Positions 1 through 4,919 of a DNA stretch of 31,419 bases are shown piece by piece; position 1 is the stretch's first letter, and every line of letters begins with the position of its first letter. The stretch spans positions 1 to 31,419 of the forward strand of contig JBHEMZ010000089.1 in assembly GCA_046262315.1 (NCBI GenBank), written 5' to 3'. A model generated the notes under the pieces. That model saw nothing but the letters and a program-made list of their open reading frames with translations. It had not been told where the DNA came from and searched no databases. The position numbers were made by a program, and so were the translations under genes. This DNA is from JACVRM01 sp046262315 (lineage in GTDB: Bacteria; Actinomycetota; Thermoleophilia; Gaiellales; Gaiellaceae).

Positions 1-222
1 CTCCCAGCCCTGCAGCTCGAGCTGGTCGTGCACGAACCGTGCGCCGTTCATCGACTCGATCGCCGCCTGCACCGGCTGACGGTGACGGGCGACCCGGTCG
101 GCGAGACCACGCAGCCCGTCGGCATCGGGCGCTGCCGCGCCAACCTCGACGCTCACTCCCGCCTGGTCAAGCAGGTGGAAGTCGAGACGCCTGCGGCTGA
201 GATCCAAACCAGCGTGCAACAT
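1..222 (-). CDS. IS110-family transposase, N-terminal part (cut by window edge)
   Basis: The 74 codons in the window start at an ATG at 222 and read MLHAGLDLSRRRLDFHL near the N-terminus, then AAIESMNGARFVHDQLEL. This is the RuvC-like DEDD domain of IS110 transposases: the first catalytic Asp lies in the GLDLS motif (about residue 6) and the Glu in IESMNG (about residue 56). The rest of the protein, including the C-terminal Tnp domain with its catalytic serine, lies outside the window, so intactness cannot be judged. IS110 enzymes use a bridge RNA transcribed from the element's non-coding end. The stretch just upstream of this start (223 to about 300) is where such an RNA would lie. The element's outer boundary is not obvious. 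Family call is confident; activity is unknown. Confidence 0.85.
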   Translation of the reverse strand, partial: MLHAGLDLSRRRLDFHLLDQAGVSVEVGAAAPDADGLRGLADRVARHRQPVQAAIESMNGARFVHDQLELQGWE

Positions 223-300
223 TGAACTCGGGCCTCCTCTCGGTAGCTCCCACTGGACAAGCCGGAACCTGCCAGCCGGGGAGGCCCTTCTTCATCGCAT
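223..300 (-). ncRNA. Candidate IS110 non-coding end / bridge RNA region
   Basis: This is the non-coding stretch directly 5' of the IS110 transposase start. It contains an exact 8-bp inverted repeat (GGGCCTCC at 230-237 against GGAGGCCC at 280-287) with a 42-nt loop that has smaller CCGG pairings. IS110-group elements are known to encode a structured bridge RNA upstream of the transposase. Assigning it here rests on position plus the hairpin only; no target-binding or donor-binding loops were matched. Low confidence. Confidence 0.3.
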
Positions 301-308
301 TCCTTCGA

Positions 309-364
309 GATCACACGCGCCGGGCCGCGGTGTGGCTCCGCCGGGATGAACCCGGCTCCGCCGA
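309..364 (-). repeat. Structured interspersed repeat, partial copy (5' half)
   Basis: Read on the minus strand this matches the first half of the roughly 110-bp repeat found repeatedly in this window: GGCGGA, a hairpin GCCGGG-TTCAT-CCCGGC, then GGAGCCACACCGCG and a CGCG-N6-CGCG hairpin. The long-range stem half is not recognisable. It lies between the IS110 end and the tRNA. Confidence 0.6.
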
Positions 365-370
365 ATCCGT

Positions 371-403
371 CAGCCGCGAGGCGCTCGGCTACTCTCGCGG
401 CTG
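371..403. repeat. 10-bp inverted repeat upstream of the tRNA
   Basis: CAGCCGCGAG (371-380) is exactly complementary to CTCGCGGCTG (394-403), with a 13-nt loop, ending 3 nt before the tRNA. It could be a terminator of something to the left, a processing hairpin for the tRNA transcript, or a decayed stem of the neighbouring repeat. There is no T-run. Confidence 0.5.
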
Positions 404-406
404 GAT

Positions 407-479
407 GGGCCCGTAGCTCAGCGGTCAGAGCAGCCGGCTCATAACCGGTTGGTCCCTGGTTCGAATCCAGGCGGGCCCA
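407..479 (+). tRNA. tRNA with CAT anticodon, probably tRNA-Ile2
   Basis: The cloverleaf is complete: acceptor GGGCCCG pairs with CGGGCCC, the D-arm starts GCTCAG, the anticodon stem GCCGG/CCGGT encloses CTCATAA, and the T-arm is CCTGG-TTCGAAT-CCAGG, with discriminator A at 479. CCA is not encoded. The anticodon CAT fits elongator Met or Ile2 (lysidine-modified). The surrounding pattern (GAGCAG.CG.CTCATAA.CG.TTGGTC) resembles known tRNA-Ile2 more than Met, and initiator Met is excluded because the three G-C pairs next to the anticodon loop are absent. Its 3' end carries the attachment sequence of the remnant element to the right. Confidence 0.93.
459..477 (+). repeat. attL-like copy of 19-bp direct repeat, inside the tRNA
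   Basis: GTTCGAATCCAGGCGGGCC forms the 3' half of the tRNA (T-loop to acceptor strand). It is identical over exactly 19 bp to 1573-1591. Confidence 0.8.
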
Positions 480-663
480 AATCGTGTCACATGGATCGGC
501 GGAAACCGCATGGCTAAGCGGGTCATTTGTGACAGAGTCGCCCGAAAGGGGGCTGAGCCCCGATGACAGTGACTCTCGACGAGATCGAGGCGAAGATCAG
601 GAGCTCCAGGCAAGAACCGAGGCTCTCCAGCAGGCTGCGGAACGATGGGAGGCCACACGTTCG

Positions 664-910
664 ATGAGCGAGCTCGAGCCGCCCACGAGCGAGCACGTCG
701 AAGCGGTACTCCGGCTGCTGCCGTCGGCGTACCGGCTGCCGCTGCTCTGAGACACCGCCGGATCAGCCTGCTGCACCGTCAGGGGCGCTCGTGGGCGGAG
801 ATCGGCCGGTTCGGCGGCAGCGCAAACTATCGCTGGCGGCGGACACGTACACGCACGTGCTTTCCGACGGGCGTGACCTCGATTACGAGGAGGTGCTCAG
901 ACGAAGGTGA
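664..910 (+). pseudogene. Tyrosine recombinase (phage integrase) remnant, deleted and frameshifted
   Basis: Three pieces in three frames together resemble an actinobacterial tyrosine integrase. Frame A (664-750) reads SELEPPTSEHVEAVLRLLP then SAYRLPLL, like the start of a catalytic core. Frame B (about 738-815) reads LRHRRISLLHRQGRSWAEIG, matching the HxLR box region. Frame C (821-910) reads QRKLSLAADTYTHVLSDGRD and ends at TGA 908-910; the Tyr in DTYTHVL is at the place of the nucleophile. About a hundred residues that normally separate the first two pieces are missing, and a frameshift near 812-820 separates the last two. It reads away from the tRNA whose 3' end is duplicated at 1573, consistent with being the integrase of that element. 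It cannot be functional as written. Confidence 0.75.
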
Positions 911-929
911 CGTGCATGCGGTGCGTGCA

Positions 930-1289
930 TCAGCGGCGGGCGAGCCGGCGACCGCTCTCCGTCTCGAATGGGGTGTAGTTGAGCTGGTAGTGGTGATAGA
1001 GGGCTTCCTCTCCCGTCTGGGAGAGTTCGTCGCCGTGCATGTCGATGTTGGGGGCTTCCTGAACTTGCTCCTTGGAGGCCGCCACCTGAAGGTTGTCTGG
1101 GCCAATCGTGATCCCGCGCAGCGGCACAAACGTCAAGTGGCGTGTGAACACGCCTTCCTTAACGGTGCCGAACATCGGCTCGTCGGTCTCGACGTCTACG
1201 TAGACGTCTTCGAGCTTGCCTATCTTCTCGCCGTCTCGGTCCACCAGATTCTTGCCGTGCCACTCGGCGATGTTCTGATGCTCGGCCAA
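930..1289 (-). CDS. PRC-barrel domain protein
   Basis: A 119-residue soluble protein. The chosen start is TTG at 1289, preceded by a strong GGAGGAGG ribosome-binding site about 8 nt away; the longer frame from 1394 has no such site. Residues about 7-70 (WHGKNLVDRDGEKIGKLEDV, then YVDVETDEPMFGTVKEG and TFVPLRG) are a typical PRC-barrel, a small beta-barrel found in photosynthetic reaction centre H subunits, RimM and many stress-related actinobacterial proteins. The C-terminal tail contains the YHHYQLNYTP segment often seen in stand-alone PRC-barrel proteins. It lies inside the att-bounded remnant, so it may be element cargo. Specific function unknown. Confidence 0.85.
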   Translation of the reverse strand: MAEHQNIAEWHGKNLVDRDGEKIGKLEDVYVDVETDEPMFGTVKEGVFTRHLTFVPLRGITIGPDNLQVAASKEQVQEAPNIDMHGDELSQTGEEALYHHYQLNYTPFETESGRRLARR

Positions 1290-1689
1290 TCTCTGCCTCC
1301 TCCATCCCGCACGTAGTCCGGGGGTGCGCCTGTTATACGCGTGTGTCTCCTCAGATGAACTCCGCGGACACGATATAACGCCTGCTGTACGCACGAGTGT
1401 GTGGCGAGGACGTTTACACAGAAGCGGTCCGACGCGAAGTTCTTGTGCTTGAACGCACGCCGACAGGACGCCCTACCGGAAGCCAAAGTCACGTCAAACG
1501 TGACCAGCCGCGCTCGCGTGGTGCCTACCCCGGTGCCACCCTGAGCGCGACAATCTGCCGCTTTGCAGGAACGTTCGAATCCAGGCGGGCCGACCTCCGC
1601 ACCGAGTCGCCGCTGTCGGAAGACGATCTCGCCGGTTCGAACCGCAAGCACGCCTGGAACTTGTAGGGCGACCGTGGTGTAGTTCCTGT
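1290..1689. other. Intergenic stretch holding the right att copy
   Basis: I see no convincing gene here. It contains the 5' region of the PRC-barrel gene, a small hairpin (GTCACG-TCAAA-CGTGAC at 1488-1504), the second att repeat (1573-1591) and an exact 12-bp palindrome CGGTTCGAACCG (1633-1644) upstream of the secreted-protein gene. Confidence 0.6.
1573..1591 (+). repeat. attR-like copy of the tRNA 3'-end direct repeat
   Basis: Identical over exactly 19 bp to the tRNA segment 459-477. It is not part of any tRNA here: the sequence on either side does not fold into a cloverleaf, so it is a displaced duplicate. Confidence 0.8.
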
Positions 1690-2268
1690 GTGAAGTTCGG
1701 GGGCGGAATCGTTGCCGTCGCGGTCGCCGCGACGCTGGGGTCCGCGCCGGCGACCTCGACCAGCGCCCCCACGCCGAATTGGGACGACCTTCGCCGGCCG
1801 CTCGAACTTCCTCGCCTCGGCCCTGGTCGCACCTGCCCCGTCAGCAGCGTGGCGCCGGAGATCACGCCTGACGGGTTCGGGATCGGCGCAGCGCTCGGCC
1901 CTGGTCCCGTGTACCCGGTCGTCGGCGGAACGGGAGTCGTGCACGCCGTCCGCCGGGCAGCCGAGTGGCCGCGCGGTCCATGGGGCGGTCAGAAGGTCCT
2001 CTGGTTCGTCCATCAGGAGTACGGCGAACGGGTTCTGATCCGGGGCAGGCGCCTGGGTGGCTGGCAATGGCTGCGCTTCGACCGAGGACTCCGACCGGCT
2101 GCCGAGCTGCGGATCGAGCCGGGCGAGACCGTCGGGTGGAATGGTCAGCCCGAGGGGAGCCGGGGCCGACCCTCGTACGTACGCGTACGCGCCTCCGGCT
2201 GCTACGCAGCACAGATCGACGGCACGACCTTCAGCCGGGTCGTCGTCTTTCGCGTGGTCCTCAGCTAA
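1690..2268 (+). CDS. Hypothetical secreted protein
   Basis: 192 residues from a GTG start. The first 27 residues (VKFGGGIVAVAVAATLGSAP then TSTSAPT) look like a signal peptide: one early Lys, a hydrophobic Ala/Val core and small residues before a Pro/Ser/Thr linker. The mature part has several Trp-rich beta-like segments (KVLWFVHQEYGERVLIRGR, WQWLRFDRGL) and two Cys (in RTCPVSS and SGCYAAQ) that could form a disulfide. The alternation of Trp, Arg and Gly suggests a small extracellular beta-sandwich. I do not recognise a family. It is followed by about 100 nt and then yjbQ in the same direction, without an obvious operon link. Confidence 0.65.
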   Translation: MKFGGGIVAVAVAATLGSAPATSTSAPTPNWDDLRRPLELPRLGPGRTCPVSSVAPEITPDGFGIGAALGPGPVYPVVGGTGVVHAVRRAAEWPRGPWGGQKVLWFVHQEYGERVLIRGRRLGGWQWLRFDRGLRPAAELRIEPGETVGWNGQPEGSRGRPSYVRVRASGCYAAQIDGTTFSRVVVFRVVLS

Positions 2269-2367
2269 GGCCGCTTGCGGCTTCTGATACGCGCGTCGGC
2301 GCGGTGGGTCCTCGCTAGACTCGGCCGCGGCGTGCACGGGGTCCCGAGACACCGCTAGGGCTCGCGA

Positions 2368-2820
2368 ATGAAGGTCTTCCAGCGCGAGACTCACCTCCGG
2401 ACGACAGGTGGCCTGACGGTCACCGACATCACCGAGGAGGTGAACCAGGCGGTCCGCGAGAGCGCCATCCGCGAAGGCATCGCCTGCGTGTACTCCCCTC
2501 ACACCACCTGCTGCGTCCGCGTGAACGAGTTCGAGACCGGCTTCCTCGAGGACTTCGCTCGCCTGCTCGAAGCTCTCGTGCCGACCGATCGCTACTACGC
2601 GCACGACGACTGGGACCGGCGCACCGAGAACATCTGTCCCGAGGATATGGACAACGGCAACGGCCATTCGCACTGTATGGCCATGCTGCTCGGCACCGCC
2701 GGCGAGTCCGTGCCGGTACGCGAGGGCGAGCTGGCGCTCGGCACGTGGCAACGCGTGCTCTTCGTCGAGCTGGACCGCGAGCGCGACCGGCGCTGGACGG
2801 TCCAGGTCGTCGGCAGCTGA
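2368..2820 (+). CDS. yjbQ: YjbQ/UPF0047 family protein (secondary thiamine-phosphate synthase enzyme)
   Basis: 150 residues, the normal size for the family. The signature segments are present: CVYSPHTTCCVRVNEFE (about residues 40-56), the conserved HDDW (about 75) and NGNGHSHCMAMLLG (about 92-105), whose His residues form the presumed metal and ligand site, then LGTWQRVLFVELD. The E. coli homologue can make thiamine phosphate in vivo as a weak side activity; the true physiological role is unsettled. The protein is a soluble cytoplasmic trimer in known structures. It starts at ATG and stands alone. A decayed GGGTCTGTCCC hairpin and a structured repeat follow its stop codon. Confidence 0.92.
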   Translation: MKVFQRETHLRTTGGLTVTDITEEVNQAVRESAIREGIACVYSPHTTCCVRVNEFETGFLEDFARLLEALVPTDRYYAHDDWDRRTENICPEDMDNGNGHSHCMAMLLGTAGESVPVREGELALGTWQRVLFVELDRERDRRWTVQVVGS

Positions 2821-2825
2821 CACAA

Positions 2826-2853
2826 GGGTCTGTCCCGGATGGGGATTTACCCC
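2826..2853. repeat. Degenerate GGGTCTGTCCC hairpin
   Basis: GGGTCTGTCCC-GGAT-GGGGATTTACCC is a damaged version of the perfect hairpin at 22946-22973, with the same GGAT loop. In both places it lies about 100-120 nt upstream of a structured-repeat copy and an intervening CAGTCCCCTGCGGGGA motif, so the two sites are copies of one larger composite. Here it also lies just downstream of yjbQ and may act as its terminator. Confidence 0.6.
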
Positions 2854-2947
2854 TCCTGCGCCAGCCTCGTGTCGCGCTTCAGAGCCACGGAGCGCGAGGC
2901 GACCGTGACGGGAACAGTCCCCTGCGGGGAAAGCCCTGCATTTCAAC

Positions 2948-3060
2948 GGCGGAGGCGTGCTTGTCTCGCCGCAGCCACACCGCGCGAAGTCGCGTCTGAC
3001 TTCCCGGCACCCCGCCGCAAGTCGTCATGGGCCCGCGGAGCGGGGCCGGACTTGCGGCGG
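2948..3060 (+). repeat. Structured interspersed repeat, copy 1 (full)
   Basis: The order is GGCGGA, hairpin 1 (GGCG...CGCC), GCAGCCACAC, hairpin 2 (CGCG-AAGT-CGCG), TCTGACTTCC, long arm CCGCCGCAAGTC (3012-3023), conserved GTCATGG, inner hairpin with loop GGA, then closing arm GACTTGCGGCGG (3049-3060), a perfect 12-bp stem. The right end is 3 nt from the stop codon of the minus-strand metallophosphoesterase, so on that strand the folded element forms the immediate 3' end of the mRNA. Confidence 0.85.
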
Positions 3061-3063
3061 GAA

Positions 3064-3846
3064 CTACGCCGTCTCGGTAATCGCCACCCGCGAGACGCCG
3101 TCTCGCGCTTCGAGCTCGAACACCCAGAACGGCCGCCCCATTACGTGCACGGCCACGTTGTAGACGGGCACACCGTCGATGCTGCCTTCGAAGCTGCCGC
3201 GGTGAGCGTGCCCGTGGAGGACGAGGTCCGGCCGGTGCGCGGCGATCGGGACGGCGAGCCGATCGCTTCCGAGCACGAGCCACAGCTGCTCCGGCTCGCC
3301 GCGCAGCGTCTCCGCCACCGGCGCGTAGTGGAGCAGCGCGATGCGCACCTCCGCGCCGTGGATGCTCTCGAGCGCTGCGTTCAGCCCCTCGACGTCTGCC
3401 GTCGTCTCCGCGTACGCCTCGCGGAAGACGGCCTCGCCAAAGTTGGCCCAGGGCGAATCGAAGCCTCCGATGAACCCCTTCGCCCCGGCGACGCCCACGG
3501 ACGTGCCGCGGACGGCGAGCACGACCGAGCTGCGCTCCAAAACTGTCACGCCGGCGCCGGTCAGCACCTCGGCGATCTCCCCCGCCCGATCCGAGTGGCA
3601 GTCGTGGTTGCCGAGGACGGCCACGACAGGCAGTGGAAAGCCACGGCACACGTCAGCGAGCACGCGCGCCTCGTCCAGCCCGCCGTGAGTCGTCAGGTCG
3701 CCTGCGAGCAGGATGAGATCCGCTTCTCCCTCGATCGATGCGAACGCACGCTCCACCTCGCCGCGGTTCTCGACGCCGCAGTGGATGTCACCAGCGGCGG
3801 CGACGCGGACGGTGGCTCGACCAGGCGATACGGACACGGGACCCAT
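3064..3846 (-). CDS. Calcineurin-like metallophosphoesterase
   Basis: 260 residues from the ATG at 3846; the frame stays open further upstream, but that part has no phosphoesterase similarity and would overlap the divergent gene. Motifs of the binuclear-metal family appear in order: GDIHCG (DxH, about residue 19), LLAGDLTTHGG (GDxx), VLGNHDCH (GNHD), HYAP, and HGHAHRGSFEG (GHxH). This predicts a cytoplasmic phosphohydrolase or phosphodiesterase with unknown substrate. It is divergent from the nucleotidyltransferase-like gene with about 55 nt between them. A structured repeat abuts its stop codon and probably ends the transcript. Confidence 0.9.
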   Translation of the reverse strand: MGPVSVSPGRATVRVAAAGDIHCGVENRGEVERAFASIEGEADLILLAGDLTTHGGLDEARVLADVCRGFPLPVVAVLGNHDCHSDRAGEIAEVLTGAGVTVLERSSVVLAVRGTSVGVAGAKGFIGGFDSPWANFGEAVFREAYAETTADVEGLNAALESIHGAEVRIALLHYAPVAETLRGEPEQLWLVLGSDRLAVPIAAHRPDLVLHGHAHRGSFEGSIDGVPVYNVAVHVMGRPFWVFELEARDGVSRVAITETA

Positions 3847-3901
3847 TCTGCCCGCGGCCTCGCGACGATTCGCTGGAACTGCCCGCGGGCATGGACGAGC
3901 C

Positions 3902-4474
3902 GTGGCGGACAAGGCCGAGCTCCCGTTCTCCGAGATCAAGGAATCGCTGAAGAAGGCAGCAGGCGCCCTACGGGAGGCGGGAGTTCCCTTCATGCTTGGC
4001 GGCGGCCTCGCCGTCTGGGCGCGGGGAGGCACGGACACCGACCACGACCTCGACCTGATGGTCGAGCCCGAGGACGCCGAACGTGCGCTGCGCACACTCG
4101 AGGAGGCCGGCATGCAGGCGGAGCGGCCGCCTGAGAACTGGCTCTTCAAGGCCTACGACGGCGACGTGCTGATCGACCTGATCTTCCAGCCCACCGGCGT
4201 CGACATCGACGATGAGGTCTTCGAGCGCGCCGACGAGCTCGAGGTCAACGCCGTCCGCATGCAGGTGATGGCACTCGAGGACGTGCTGGTGACAAAGCTA
4301 CACTCGCTGGGCGAGCACCAGCTCGACTACGACCCCGTCCTGGAGATCGCGCGGTCGCTGCGCGAGCAGATCGAGTGGGACGCGGTCCGCGAGCGCACCT
4401 CCGGATCGGCGTACGCGAGGGCGTTCTTCACGCTCGTCGAGGAGCTCGGCATCCTGCCCCGCCCCTCGATCTAG
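3902..4474 (+). CDS. Nucleotidyltransferase-like protein (AbiEii/DUF6036-type)
   Basis: 190 residues from GTG at 3902; the upstream ATG at 3891 is in another frame. Residues about 27-55 carry the minimal nucleotidyltransferase pattern: PFMLGGGLAVWARGG (GG motif), then HDLDLMVEPED with the DxD metal-binding carboxylates. MALEDVLVTKLHSL further on matches the helical region of this family. Such proteins are often AbiEii-like toxins or solo nucleotidyltransferases; no antitoxin-like partner sits next to it, so a toxin-antitoxin role is not supported. A CCCTC-GTGT-GAGGG hairpin follows. Confidence 0.8.
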   Translation: MADKAELPFSEIKESLKKAAGALREAGVPFMLGGGLAVWARGGTDTDHDLDLMVEPEDAERALRTLEEAGMQAERPPENWLFKAYDGDVLIDLIFQPTGVDIDDEVFERADELEVNAVRMQVMALEDVLVTKLHSLGEHQLDYDPVLEIARSLREQIEWDAVRERTSGSAYARAFFTLVEELGILPRPSI

Positions 4475-4499
4475 GCATTGCACCCCTTCGGGACCGTTT

Positions 4500-4513
4500 C
4501 CCTCGTGTGAGGG
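4500..4513 (+). terminator. Small hairpin after the nucleotidyltransferase-like gene
   Basis: CCCTC-GTGT-GAGGG, a 5-bp stem 25 nt past the stop codon and without a T-run. Weak candidate terminator. Confidence 0.3.
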
Positions 4514-4602
4514 ATTCACGCGCAGGCGGTTCCGTCGCATGCTTGGTTCTCGGACGCGACGAGGGGCGCGTCCGTCAAGGGGAGAGGCGGTACTGCGGGG
4601 AC

Positions 4603-4803
4603 ATGGGGTACGACGAGGGGCAGCAGCGACGTGAGCAGCTGGAGACGGCCGTGCGGACGTGGCGGTTCGAGCAGTTCGTCCGGCTCGGCTTCAACCCGGC
4701 GGCTTCGTCCACGCTCGCAGAGTCACGCGTCGACCTCAGCCAGGTACGCAAGCTGATCGCATCCGGCTGCCCGCCGGAGACGGCTTCAAGGATCCTGCTC
4801 TAG
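4603..4803 (+). CDS. Small conserved-looking hypothetical protein, 66 aa
   Basis: It starts at ATG 4603 with a purine-rich GCGGGGAC just upstream. The sequence is mainly helical (RREQLETAVRTWRFEQFVRL, then VDLSQVRKLIASGCPPETAS), ending RILL. The region FVRLGFNPAASSTLAESRVD reads like a compact soluble domain, possibly a three-helix bundle. A hairpin CGGACGCG/CGCGTCCG (4551-4558, 4567-4574) lies in its leader. It converges on the large secreted-protein gene with a strong terminator hairpin between. Function unknown; reality is supported by its coding-like composition and clean position. Confidence 0.65.
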   Translation: MGYDEGQQRREQLETAVRTWRFEQFVRLGFNPAASSTLAESRVDLSQVRKLIASGCPPETASRILL

Positions 4804-4869
4804 CGGGATTCGGGGGAGGGACACACGCGCCGATCGGCGCGAACCGCGCGCCCACTGGGCGCAGCGGGC

Positions 4870-4902
4870 GGGGCGGGGCTCCACTGCGGCGAGCCCCGCC
4901 CC
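4870..4902. terminator. Bidirectional terminator hairpin
   Basis: GGGGCGGGGCT (4870-4880) pairs perfectly with AGCCCCGCCCC (4892-4902), an 11-bp GC stem with an 11-nt loop. It lies between two convergent genes ending at 4803 (+) and 4920 (-), as expected for a shared terminator. T-tracts are poor, as is common in high-GC genomes. Confidence 0.75.
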
Positions 4903-4919
4903 ACCAGCTTTCGCTTGGG

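Larger units (their letters stand above)
459..1591. mobile_element. Remnant of a tRNA-integrated element bounded by 19-bp att repeats
   Basis: An exact 19-bp direct repeat, GTTCGAATCCAGGCGGGCC, occurs at 459-477 inside the tRNA T-arm/acceptor and again at 1573-1591, about 1.1 kb away; the bases on both sides of each copy differ. Between them lie a tyrosine-recombinase pseudogene reading away from the tRNA and a PRC-barrel gene on the other strand. A tRNA 3' end duplicated at the far side of an adjacent integrase is the usual mark of integration by a tyrosine recombinase. The short length and the damaged integrase suggest that most of the original element has been deleted. Confidence 0.75.

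Noticed and set aside
425..658. 77-codon minus-strand frame containing WIRTRDQPVMSRLL
   Set aside because: Its end is the antisense of the tRNA, a well-known false peptide; no coding support.
1525..2946. 473-codon minus-strand frame
   Set aside because: Antisense to the secreted-protein gene and yjbQ, both with better evidence.
3902..4474. Toxin-antitoxin system based on the AbiEii-like protein
   Set aside because: No antitoxin-like partner (AbiEi/HTH) next to it; the adjacent small gene is separated by a hairpin and about 130 nt and has no HTH signature.
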